Of a DNA stretch of 64,000 bases, positions 43,280-51,580 are shown piece by piece. The DNA comes from Streptomyces sp. M41(2017) (GTDB lineage Bacteria; Actinomycetota; Actinomycetes; Streptomycetales; Streptomycetaceae), in contig NZ_MWFK01000001.1 of the NCBI RefSeq assembly GCF_002078175.1, forward strand, positions 5,394,001 to 5,458,000, read 5' to 3'. The notes beneath the pieces are model-generated. The model did not search any database. It saw only the letters and a program-made list of their open reading frames with translations, and was not told the origin of the DNA. Both the position numbers and the translations under genes were made by a program. How positions within the stretch are numbered: position 1 is the first letter of the stretch; the number at the start of each line of letters is the position of its first letter.

Positions 43280-44387
43280 GTTCATCGGAATGGTCGGGGC
43301 ACGGGACTCCGAGGGGGGTGGCCGGGGGCCTGCCGTGGACCCCGGCTTCACCCGGATGTTCGCCCGTGTGCACGAAGAGGCCGGCTTCGACCGGGTCCTG
43401 ATCGGGCACAGCTCCAGCTCGCCCGACGGCGGCCAGATCGCCGCGTACGTCGCCGCCCACACCGAACGCCTCGGACTGCTGCTCGCCCACCGCCCGGGAA
43501 CCGTCGCCCCCACCATGGCGGCCCGTACCCTCGCCACCCTCGACGCGTTCAGTGGCGGGCGGCTCGCGGTGCACGTCATCTCCGGCGGTCACGACGCGGA
43601 ACAGCGCCGGGACGGCGACTATGCGGCCAAGGAGGACCGCTACGCGCGTACGGACGAGTTCCTCGACGTGGTGAAGCGGGCGTGGACCGAGGAGGAGGGG
43701 TTCGGTCACGACGGCCGCTTCTACCGGTTCGACGACTTCCGTTCCGAGGTACGGCCGGTCCAACATCCGCACATGCCGCTCTACTTCGGCGGATCCTCGC
43801 CCGCCGCGTACCGGGTGGGCGGCAGGCACGCGGACGTGTTCGCGCTGTGGGGTGAGCCCCTGGCCGAGACCGCCGAGCAGATCGCGGCCGTGCACGCGGG
43901 AGCGCGCGCCGCCGGGCGTACGGTCATGCCGGGCATCAGTGCCTCGTTCCGCCCGGTGCTCGGCGCGACCGAGGACGAGGCCTGGGAGCGGGCGTTCGGG
44001 ATCCTGGACGGGCTCCGGCGGCAGGGGACCGCGGGCGGCTTCTTCGACCGGAGCAGGCCGCCGCTGCCGCTCGGGCCGTCGGTACGCCCGGAGAACGCGG
44101 GCTCGCGGAGGCTGTTGGCCGTGGCGGAGCGGGGCGAGAGGCACGACCGCGCCCTGTGGACGGCGCCCGCGGCGGTGACCGGAGCCGCGGGGAACTCGAC
44201 CGCTCTGGTGGGAACACCGGAGACCGTGGCCCGGGCCCTGCTGGACTACGTCGACATCGGTGTCACGACGTTCTTGCTCCGCGGATACCAACCGGTCCAG
44301 GACGCCCGGGAGTTCGGGCGCACCCTGCTGCCGCTGGTGCGACAGGAGGTCGAGCGGCGCGAGCGGGAGGCGCGGGCTCAGGGATGA
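43269..44387 (+). CDS. FMN-dependent luciferase-like monooxygenase (SsuD type)
   Basis: A 372-residue protein from a GTG at 43269, overlapping the adenylation gene by 11 nt. Family marks: FIGMVGARD at the start, EEAGFDRVLIGHSSSSPDGGQIAAYVAAHTERLGLLLAHRPG, LATLDAFSGGRLAVHVISGGHDAEQRRDG and YFGGSSPAAYRVGGRHADVFALWGEP, as in alkanesulfonate monooxygenases and the BGC-associated LLM enzymes. It uses reduced FMN from a separate reductase (none in the window) to hydroxylate or oxidise the substrate. Last gene of the cluster; could be a tailoring step. Confidence 0.88.
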   Translation: MPVEFIGMVGARDSEGGGRGPAVDPGFTRMFARVHEEAGFDRVLIGHSSSSPDGGQIAAYVAAHTERLGLLLAHRPGTVAPTMAARTLATLDAFSGGRLAVHVISGGHDAEQRRDGDYAAKEDRYARTDEFLDVVKRAWTEEEGFGHDGRFYRFDDFRSEVRPVQHPHMPLYFGGSSPAAYRVGGRHADVFALWGEPLAETAEQIAAVHAGARAAGRTVMPGISASFRPVLGATEDEAWERAFGILDGLRRQGTAGGFFDRSRPPLPLGPSVRPENAGSRRLLAVAERGERHDRALWTAPAAVTGAAGNSTALVGTPETVARALLDYVDIGVTTFLLRGYQPVQDAREFGRTLLPLVRQEVERREREARAQG

Positions 44388-44417
44388 GGGGGGTGCGCGT
44401 CCGCCGGGGCGCGCACC

Positions 44418-44470
44418 ACGACGGCGGAGGGCGCCGGTGGGGGGTCCCCACCGGCGCCCTCCGCCGTCGT
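44418..44470. terminator. Perfect 25-bp bidirectional terminator
   Basis: A perfect inverted repeat: 44418-44442 pairs with 44446-44470, leaving a 3-nt loop. It sits between the stop of the last cluster gene (44387, +) and the stop of a convergent LuxR-type gene (44482, -), so it can end transcription from both sides. It also marks the right boundary of the biosynthetic transcript. Confidence 0.93.
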
Positions 44471-44481
44471 TCGGACGGAGT

Positions 44482-44739
44482 TCACACCTGCGTCATGCCG
44501 AAGTCGTGCCGGCGTGAGACCTGAAGGGCCAGAACCATCAGATGCGCGCGATTGCTGACTCCCGCCTTTCCCCGGATTCTGCGCAGATAGGTGTCCACCG
44601 TGTGCGGGCTGAGATTCATTCTCCGCGCGATGGAGGAATAGGTATGGCCTTCGGCGAGGTAGCCCAGAACTTCGAGCTCGCGGTCGCTGAGGAGTTCCAG
44701 GATTTCGACGGCGAACGGACTCACACGTGTGCCTTTCAT
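44482..44739 (-). CDS. Small LuxR-type DNA-binding protein (effector domain absent)
   Basis: An 85-residue protein that is nearly all LuxR helix-turn-helix: ELLSDRELEVLGYLAEGHTYSSIARRMNLSPHTVDTYLRRIRGKAGVSNRAHLMVLA. No receiver, PAS or autoinducer domain is present. ATG at 44739 is used. Such orphan HTH proteins at cluster borders usually act as activators or as antagonists of full-length LuxR proteins; one of 345 residues lies at 45469. Confidence 0.85.
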   Translation of the reverse strand: MKGTRVSPFAVEILELLSDRELEVLGYLAEGHTYSSIARRMNLSPHTVDTYLRRIRGKAGVSNRAHLMVLALQVSRRHDFGMTQV

Positions 44740-45078
44740 GGGGAGTGAGGGCCATGGGGCGGGCTCCCCGGTGCTCCAGGGAGGGTGGAGCCGGTTCGGT
44801 CGCCGTCACGCGGCGGCCCCGGCTGCTGAATCGCCGGTCAGGCCGCACCTGTGTGCCCTCCGCGCGCCGTCGAGCAGGGCGTCGGTCGCACGGGCTAATC
44901 TGAAGCGTGTGTTCGGATATCGACACGGTGGGGGCGCGGACGCAGTGCTGACCGGACGCCCGGACCGCGAGCAGCGCGTGGAACAGCGGTTATTACCCGT
45001 CCCAGGCGCGCTCGCAGGGTCCTCGCTCTTGCTCTCGGGGGCCGTCCCGGGCCCGCCGGATCGCGCGTGCGGTGAGGC
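44740..45078. other. 339-nt stretch without a gene
   Basis: Nothing gene-like seen. A lower-GC patch near 44900-45000 should contain the promoter of the small LuxR gene, read on the minus strand. Confidence 0.5.
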
Positions 45079-45315
45079 TCAGGCGGCCGTGTCGGTGCCG
45101 GCCGTGAGCTGTCCGGCCGTACGCGTGGCGGTGGGGACGGTGATGACGCGCCCGCCCCAGCCGCTGTCGCCGTCCGTGTTGCCCTCCGTGGCGGCCGACG
45201 CCGTGACCGCGGTGCGGGCCGGTGCCGACGTCGAGGCCTGGGCGGCTCCGACAACTCCGCCGAAAGCGATGGAAGCGGCGGCGAGAGCAATGGCGGCGGC
45301 GCGGAAGGACTTCAT
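45079..45315 (-). CDS. Small secreted protein
   Basis: A 78-residue protein with ATG at 45315 and GGAG upstream. Residues 1-28 form a clear Sec signal peptide ending near AQA-S. The mature part (about 50 residues) is Thr/Ala/Gly-rich (TSAPARTAVTASAATEGNTDGDSGWGGRVITV), with no cysteine. I do not recognise the family. It is divergent from the LuxR gene at 45469, sharing its promoter gap. Confidence 0.65.
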   Translation of the reverse strand: MKSFRAAAIALAAASIAFGGVVGAAQASTSAPARTAVTASAATEGNTDGDSGWGGRVITVPTATRTAGQLTAGTDTAA

Positions 45316-45468
45316 TGTGGGCACTCCTGTATTTGAATTCTGGACGGATTCGGGGATTCCGTTGCGGCGGTTTCTCCGTTGCCTCAAGACTCTCGTGCCG
45401 CACGTGGTCCTGACTACCGATCACGGTGCTCACCAAGCTGCCTCGCAGCAAAACGAACAGGGGACGAA

Positions 45469-46506
45469 GTGTTCATAGCGGACGAAAGTAGGGCATTCGA
45501 ACCGCCCGTGCGACCGAACGAAAGGGAAATCGCCCTCTATAGGTGGGTCGCCAGGAACGAGCGCATGGACCCCGACCGGGCCGCGCGAGAACTGGGCCTC
45601 GGCCGCGACGAGGTCGACGCCGCCGTCGTCTCCCTCACCGAACTGGGCCTGATGAAGGCCGACCCGGACGACCCGAGCCGGCTGCGGCCGGTCGACCCGG
45701 ACCTGGTGGCCGCCGTGGTGACGACCACGATGGAAGCCGAGATCCGCACCCAGCAGGCCGAACTGCACCGCATCCGCGACCAGTTCGCCGACCTGCGGGG
45801 CCACTACCTGGACAGCATCAGCCGCGGTTCCGTCGGCCTCGAGGTCATCCCCCGCCTGGAGGAGGTCAGAGCGGCACTCAACCGTGCCTCCGAGGAGTGC
45901 GCGCAGGAGATGCTCACCAGCCAGCCCGGCGGCAACCGCGTCCCCGAGGTCCTCCAGGAGGCCCTCGCCCGCGACAGCGCCATGCTCGGCCGCGGTGTCC
46001 GCATGCGCACGCTCTACCACCACACCGCCCGCTTCAACGGGCCCAGCCAGGCCTACGTCTCCATGGTGTCCTCCCTCGGTGCCGAATACCGCACCGCGCA
46101 CGAACTGTTCGGCCGCCTGATCGTCTTCGACCGAAAGGTGGCCTTCATCCCCGAACGCGGCGGCACCTGGGGCGCGGTGGTCATCCGGGAACCATCGGTC
46201 GTGAGCTACCTGTGCGAGGTCTTCGAGCAGGCGTGGATGCAGGCCGCACCGTTCTCCGACGCCGCGACGGACGGACTCGAACTCGTCGCCAAGGACATCG
46301 ACCGCACCATCGCCCGGCTGCTCGCGGCCGGCCTCAAGGACGAGACGATCGCGCGCCGGATCGGTATGTCCCTGCGCACCGCGCGCAAGCACATCGCGGA
46401 CATCATGGAGACGCTCGGCGCCGAAAGCCGTTTCCAGGCGGGGGTGTTGGCGGCACGGGCGGGGCTCCTCGACGACGAGGCGGAGGACGTTCCCACTCCC
46501 GGCTGA
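45469..46506 (+). CDS. LuxR-family regulator with TrmB-like N-terminal winged helix
   Basis: A 345-residue protein; GTG at 45469 with an AGGGGA site is chosen over further upstream codons. Residues 10-60 look like a TrmB/winged-helix domain (EIALYRWVARNERMDPDRAARELGLGRDEVDAAVVSLTELGLM). The middle is an all-alpha effector region. The C-terminus holds a LuxR HTH (LLAAGLKDETIARRIGMSLRTARKHIADIMETLGAESRFQAGVLAARAG). This architecture is common beside Streptomyces biosynthetic clusters. It is the best candidate for pathway-specific control of the 20.8-44.4 kb cluster. Confidence 0.85.
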   Translation: MFIADESRAFEPPVRPNEREIALYRWVARNERMDPDRAARELGLGRDEVDAAVVSLTELGLMKADPDDPSRLRPVDPDLVAAVVTTTMEAEIRTQQAELHRIRDQFADLRGHYLDSISRGSVGLEVIPRLEEVRAALNRASEECAQEMLTSQPGGNRVPEVLQEALARDSAMLGRGVRMRTLYHHTARFNGPSQAYVSMVSSLGAEYRTAHELFGRLIVFDRKVAFIPERGGTWGAVVIREPSVVSYLCEVFEQAWMQAAPFSDAATDGLELVAKDIDRTIARLLAAGLKDETIARRIGMSLRTARKHIADIMETLGAESRFQAGVLAARAGLLDDEAEDVPTPG

Positions 46507-46878
46507 GCGGCCTCCCACCGGAGGGCGCCGGTCCGCCGGAAGGGGCCGCGACGTGCCGTGGCCCCTGCGGTACCGTGATCCCGGGACTGCCGCACCACCG
46601 GCCCGGTCCGAGAGAGTTCCTGCAAACCGCAGGGAAGGGGACCGGTCCGACGACGCCGCCCATCCCTGCGGCCATGTGGCGGAAGAACAGCAGATCTGTC
46701 CTTCCCGGATGTTCCGTGCACGAAGGACGGGCCCTCCGCGCACGAACGACACCGCACATGGGCACCGGTCCGGCCTCGACGCCGTGCAGGTCCCACCCGC
46801 GGGCGACGGCGCGGTGGGCGACCTCACCTGCGTCGCGGCACGCCGGAGGGTCTGCGCCAACGGGAGCGGGAGCACGAC
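46507..46878. other. 372-nt stretch without a gene
   Basis: Only weak, Arg/Pro-rich frames; nothing coding recognised. The promoter of the cupin-like gene at 46879 should be here. Confidence 0.45.
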
Positions 46879-47406
46879 GTGGACTTCGAATCGACCTCGG
46901 TCACGGGCAGAGCCGGCCTGGACCTCTTCGTCAGGGACGTGGCCCTGTGCCTGTCCGTCAACCGGGACAGGACGCCGGCCCTGGTGTGGCCGGAGGGCAT
47001 CGAGGCAGTGGTGGCCGCGGCACGCGCGGCCCCACCCCTCGGCACGCCACCACCCTCATCCGAAGTGCCGCACCAGGCAGCCGAACTGACGGCACGTCTG
47101 GGTACGCTCCTCGGCTGCACGGTGGTCAGTTCGTCCGTCGCCCTCGCCCGGGGCGACCGGCACACCGGCACCACCACGGAGACCGACCTGGTCCTGCTCC
47201 CGGTGCACGGAAGCTGCGGCGGCCGCGTCGAACCGGCCCACCCCCCGCACCCGTCGTCCACCCGACCACCGCACACCCTGGACCTGCGCCTGCGCCTGCG
47301 GGTCGGCGAGGCCCTGTACCTCCCGCGCGGGTACACCTACACCCTGGACGACGTCCACACCTCGTGCACGCTGCAGCTCCTCGGCCTGCACGCACCCGCG
47401 TGGTGA
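46879..47406 (+). CDS. Cupin-like (JmjC/cupin_4-type) protein
   Basis: A 175-residue protein from a GTG at 46879. The only telling feature is the end: LRLRVGEALYLPRGYTYTLDDVHTSCTLQLLGLH, resembling the second cupin motif with its LPRG turn and late His of cupin_4/JmjC-like proteins. The first motif's HxD pair is not evident. Middle section (VEPAHPPHPSSTRPP) is a Pro-rich linker. Could be a remnant or regulatory cupin; function unknown. Confidence 0.5.
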   Translation: MDFESTSVTGRAGLDLFVRDVALCLSVNRDRTPALVWPEGIEAVVAAARAAPPLGTPPPSSEVPHQAAELTARLGTLLGCTVVSSSVALARGDRHTGTTTETDLVLLPVHGSCGGRVEPAHPPHPSSTRPPHTLDLRLRLRVGEALYLPRGYTYTLDDVHTSCTLQLLGLHAPAW

Positions 47407-47600
47407 ACGACCCGCACAAGGTCTCAGCGCCCGAGGTGATGCCGACGCCGAGACATCGGAGCGTGGCGGTCGACGAGGGCCGGGCGGACGGCCCGCCCCG
47501 TCGGCCGCTGCTCCGGCTCCTCCCGCGCCGGACCGGCGACCTGCCCCCGGCGCACGCGACAGCCGAGCCCGCGGCCTGGCCGACGGACCCGCCGGAGGGA

Positions 47601-48386
47601 TCAGATCTTCGACTTGCGCAGCGAGTGCCAGGCCGCTCCGGCCAGAGCCCGCGCCGACCGGGGAACCGAGAGGTGTTCGTGCTCGCGGTAGAGGGCCCAG
47701 TTGTACGGGACGAGCCCGAGCTTGTTGGAGGACAGAGACCCGGCGCGCCCCGCCCGGTACACCGCCAGTGGTTCCCGCAGGCCGCAGGCGTCATGGCCGT
47801 CACGCATGATCGACAGCCACAACGCGTAGTCCTGCCGCTTGGGCATGTCCGGCATCAGCCTCGTACCGAGCAGCCCACGGTCGTACATGGCGGTCAGCGC
47901 CCCGATGTGGTCCTGGGTGAGCATCGCCCGGTAGTCCACACGCTCTCGCGCCCAGATCACGCGGCCGTTGGGGGCGAAATCGGCCGCCTCACCGTCGTAC
48001 TCGGCATCCATCTTGTAGTACGACGTGAACGTCAACGGCGTACCGGACGTCGCCGCGAACTCCAACTGCCGCTCCAGCTTCGTCGGCAGCCACATGTCGT
48101 CACTGTCGAGGAAGGCGACGTAGTCACCGCGGGCCCGAGCGATGGCCTGGTTGCGGGCTCGGGCCGCGCCCCCGCGGCCGGGGGCCGCCTCCGGGCGGAC
48201 CCGGTCGTCCTGCCGGGCGAGGTCGTGGAGCATCTCCATCGACTCGTCGCTGGACGCGTCGTCGATGGCCAGGAGTTCGACATCGGTGTGCGTCTGCGCG
48301 AGCACCGATCGCACCGAAGATCCAAGAGTGGCTGCCGCGTTGTACACGGGCATGACGACAGACACCAGAGGCACGGGTTTCCTCAC
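47601..48386 (-). CDS. Family 2 glycosyltransferase
   Basis: A 261-residue GT-A protein from the GTG at 48386 (the longer frame lacks family similarity). It shows VSVVMPVYNAAATLGSSVRSVLAQ at the start, ELLAIDDASSDES near residue 35 and the metal-binding FLDSDDMW (DxD) near residue 90, and ends with a C-terminal region typical of bacterial GT2 enzymes that decorate polysaccharides. No transmembrane segment. A GH89 lipoprotein and GT4 follow, suggesting a small cell-surface glycan locus. Confidence 0.83.
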   Translation of the reverse strand: MRKPVPLVSVVMPVYNAAATLGSSVRSVLAQTHTDVELLAIDDASSDESMEMLHDLARQDDRVRPEAAPGRGGAARARNQAIARARGDYVAFLDSDDMWLPTKLERQLEFAATSGTPLTFTSYYKMDAEYDGEAADFAPNGRVIWARERVDYRAMLTQDHIGALTAMYDRGLLGTRLMPDMPKRQDYALWLSIMRDGHDACGLREPLAVYRAGRAGSLSSNKLGLVPYNWALYREHEHLSVPRSARALAGAAWHSLRKSKI

Positions 48387-49315
48387 TTCGTACCAGCGAT
48401 TGACGGAGCCCGAAGTGTAGTCGCAGGTTCCGGCCGCCCGGTCCCCGGCCGGGCCCTTCCCGCGGCCCGGCGCGCTCGCGGGCCGTTTCCGCCACGACCG
48501 GGACGGACGCCCTTCGCGCCGTGCACCGCCGACATCGGCGCGAAGCCGGACGCCAGTAATAAAGGTTCTGTCACAGGGGTATCGGTCCGGTCCGACAGGT
48601 CTGAGCCGGCAACGCAAACGGCCTTAATTCCCCGTCGCAGCAGCCCAGTCCGAGGCGAACACGCCTCTCACGTCAGCAGAGAAATGGCGGATGCCGGACT
48701 CACCGCGCTGCTCGGCGCGGCCGCTCGTGCGGGGCATCGTGCGCGACGCCCACACGGGCGACACCTCCCGCAAGACCGCGGACATCGCGCTCGCCGCTGA
48801 GCGGGAGCACCAGCTGTACCTGTGCGTGAAGGGCTCCGCGCGCCCGCGGCCGACGTCCTCGGTGACAGCCGGATCCGCGACTACCCGTTACGGGACTCCG
48901 CCGGCAGCGTGCACCTCGGCAGAGCCCGACCTTCGGAAGGAACAACCAAAGCAAGCCGTTGAAGCGTACCTACCAGCCTTTGCCGCACCTTCCCGCACGT
49001 ATCCCTGTTTACTGTCCACTGGCACCTGGTCACGTCGGAACAACCAGAGGGAGCCGCGCTGATGGAGGAGGTTGCCGCCGTGGGTGCGACCGCCGTGGCT
49101 CAGCCGGGCCCCCAGGGCCGCCAGGGCGAATACGGCGCCGACCTGACGACACGCGCGAAAGCATGTGCCCCAGACGGCTGCGGACGGACCGACCCGCCGG
49201 TGGCTGACCGTGTGCGTCGGCCCAGATTCCCGCGTCGCCCACGACGGTCGTTAGGATCCTCGGCCGGGGTAGATCACTTCCCTGGCCGTCTCCCTTGCTG
49301 GAGCTCCTCTTGGAC
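48387..49315. other. 929-nt region with decayed coding traces
   Basis: From 48691 to about 48840 a + frame reads ARPLVRGIVRDAHTGDTSRKTADIALAAEREHQLYLCVKG, which looks like real protein. After about 48835 the protein-like reading moves to another frame (APAADVLGDSRIRDYPLRDSAGSVHLG, to a stop at about 48961). This looks like a frameshifted remnant of an unidentified gene. The rest seems non-coding and has the upstream parts of the GT2 and GH89 genes. Confidence 0.4.
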
Positions 49316-51520
49316 ATGGCTCGTCGGAAGATCCTCGCCGCACTCGGCGCGACCACCGCGCTGAGCGTCGTCGGTGGCTGTGCCTCGCGCCCCGGCTCCG
49401 AGAGGGGAACCGCCCGACGGGCGGGGGCCCAGGACATCGCGCACGTGGCGTTGGGACGCCTTCTGCCCCGGCATCAAGACCAGGTCGCCTTCCGCGCGCT
49501 TCCGGCGAAGGACGGTGCCGACATCTTCCGGGTCTCCGGCGCGAGGGGACGGATCCTGGTGGAGGGCAGCACCCCGGCCGTGCAACTCGCCGGATTCCAC
49601 CAATACCTTCGCAGCCATGCGCACGCCCACTTCTCCTGGAACGGCGAGCAGACGGACTTGCCCCCGACGCTGCCCGGGCTTCGTCGCCCGCTGGAGCGCA
49701 CGGCCAACGTGGCTCACCGGTTCGCCCTCAACGACACCAGCGACGGCTACACGGGCCCCTACCACGGCTGGGACTACTGGGAACACGAGCTGGACGTCCT
49801 CGCGCTCCACGGCTTCAACGAAGTACTCGTCTACATCGGTGCGGAGTCCGTCTACCACCGCCTGTTCCAGCGACACGGCTACACGGATACCGAGATGCGG
49901 TCCTGGATCGCCGGCCCCGCACATCAGCCGTGGTGGCTCCTGCAGAACATGTCCGGCTTCGGCGGACCGGTGTCCCGGCCACTCCTCGACCATCGCCTCG
50001 CACTCGGCCGAAGGATCGCCGCACGGCTCCGCGAACTGGGTATGACACCTGTGCTCCCGGGCTACTTCGGCACCGTTCCGCCCGGCTTCACCGACCGCAA
50101 TCCCGGGGCCGACGTCGTGCCGCAAGGAGAGTGGGCCGGTTTCGCCCGCCCCGACTGGCTCGACCCGCGAACCGACCATTTCGCCCGCGTTGCCGCAGAC
50201 TTCTACCGCATTCAGGCCGGGCTCTTCGGCGATTCCAGCATGTACAAAATGGACCTCCTCCATGAAGGAGGCAAGCCAGGGGACGTACCCGTGGGTGACG
50301 CTGCCAAGGCTGTGGAGAAGGCCCTGCGCGTCGCCCACCCCGGCGCCGTGTGGAACATTCTCGGCTGGCAGACCAATCCCCGCAGGGAGATCGTCGACGC
50401 CGTCGACAAGAGCAAGATGCTCATCGTCGACGGGCTTTCGGACCGCTTCCCGGAAGTGGTGGACCGTGAGACGGACTGGGACCGCACGCCCTACGCCTTC
50501 GGCTCGATCTGGAACTTCGGCGGCCACACCACCATGGGAGCGAACACCGCCGATTGGCCCGCTCTGTACGACAAGTGGCGGACCAAGGACGGCAGCGCAC
50601 TGCATGGCATCGCCCTGATGCCGGAGGCCGCGGACAACAATCCAGCGGCATTCGCGCTGTTCAGCGACCTCGCATGGACGGAAGGCCCGCTGTCCCTGAA
50701 CACCTGGTTCGAGGAATGGTCCGTCCAGCGCTACGGCGCCCCCGACCAGCACGCCGCGACAGCCTGGGACATCCTGCGACGCACCGCCTACGGCACCACC
50801 CGCCGGGACAGCTGGTCCGAGGCCCACGACGGCCTCTTCGGAGCCCGCCCTTCCCTGAAGGCGACGAAGGCGGCTTCCTGGTCCCCCAAAGCGCTGCGCT
50901 ACGACCCCACCGAGTTCGCCAAGGCACTCCCGGAACTTCTCGCAGTGTCAGCGGAATTGAGGCGGAGCAGCGCCTACCGCTACGACCTGCTCGACGTCAC
51001 TCGGCAGGTCATCTCCCATCGCAGCCGAATCCTCCTCCCGCAGATCAGGGCCGTCTACGAGGCAGGCGATCGCACGGCCTTCGGGCGGCTCACCGCGGAG
51101 TGGTTCCGATGGATGCAACTCCTGGAGGAGACGGTGGCCACCGACGCACGGCACCTCCTTGGTACGTGGATCGCCGACGCGCGCAGTCGGGGAGCAGACC
51201 CTAGGGAGCAGGAGCAACTCGCACACGACGCGGTCTCGGTTCTCACCGTCTGGGGCGACCGCCCCGCCGCGGACAAGGGCAAGCTCCGGGACTACGCGAA
51301 CCGCGAGTGGGCCGGTTTGATCGGCGGCTTGTACACCCTGCGATGGAGGACCTACTTCGACGACCTCGACGCCGCACTCGCCGAGGGTCGTGCCCCCAGG
51401 ACCTTCGACTGGTTCGCCATCGAAGACGAATGGGTCCGCACCCATCCGCCGTACGCCACCGAGCCCACCGGCGACATCTTCGTCATCGCGCACAAGGTCC
51501 TGAAGGCCACTCGACATTGA
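49316..51520 (+). CDS. GH89 alpha-N-acetylglucosaminidase, lipoprotein
   Basis: A 734-residue protein from the ATG at 49316. An Arg-pair N-terminus and lipobox (MARRKILAALGATTALSVVGGC) indicate Tat export and lipidation. The body follows the NAGLU/GH89 pattern: small N-terminal domain (HAHFSWNGEQTDLP), catalytic TIM barrel (WDYWEHELDVLALHGFNEVLVYIG; PVLPGYFGTVPPGF; WNILGWQTNPR; IWNFGGHTTMG) and helical C-terminal domain. It hydrolyses terminal alpha-linked GlcNAc from glycans. Flanked by glycosyltransferases of both orientations. Confidence 0.9.
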   Translation: MARRKILAALGATTALSVVGGCASRPGSERGTARRAGAQDIAHVALGRLLPRHQDQVAFRALPAKDGADIFRVSGARGRILVEGSTPAVQLAGFHQYLRSHAHAHFSWNGEQTDLPPTLPGLRRPLERTANVAHRFALNDTSDGYTGPYHGWDYWEHELDVLALHGFNEVLVYIGAESVYHRLFQRHGYTDTEMRSWIAGPAHQPWWLLQNMSGFGGPVSRPLLDHRLALGRRIAARLRELGMTPVLPGYFGTVPPGFTDRNPGADVVPQGEWAGFARPDWLDPRTDHFARVAADFYRIQAGLFGDSSMYKMDLLHEGGKPGDVPVGDAAKAVEKALRVAHPGAVWNILGWQTNPRREIVDAVDKSKMLIVDGLSDRFPEVVDRETDWDRTPYAFGSIWNFGGHTTMGANTADWPALYDKWRTKDGSALHGIALMPEAADNNPAAFALFSDLAWTEGPLSLNTWFEEWSVQRYGAPDQHAATAWDILRRTAYGTTRRDSWSEAHDGLFGARPSLKATKAASWSPKALRYDPTEFAKALPELLAVSAELRRSSAYRYDLLDVTRQVISHRSRILLPQIRAVYEAGDRTAFGRLTAEWFRWMQLLEETVATDARHLLGTWIADARSRGADPREQEQLAHDAVSVLTVWGDRPAADKGKLRDYANREWAGLIGGLYTLRWRTYFDDLDAALAEGRAPRTFDWFAIEDEWVRTHPPYATEPTGDIFVIAHKVLKATRH

Positions 51521-51580
51521 TGAGTGCCCGGCCACGGCAGCGATGCGAGGGTGCCGGGCCGGCATCGACCCGCAGCAGTC

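Noticed and set aside
44889-45300. Frames overlapping the small secreted protein gene on both strands
   Set aside because: Only the minus frame from ATG 45315 combines a GGAG site with a clean signal peptide.
45543-48800. 1085-codon + frame covering the LuxR gene, the cupin-like gene and the GT2 region
   Set aside because: Arg/Gly-rich; runs across three better-supported genes on both strands.
49062-49364. 100-codon + frame just before the GH89 gene
   Set aside because: It overlaps the GH89 start in another frame, has no motif and turns Arg/Trp/Ser-rich. Treated as noise.
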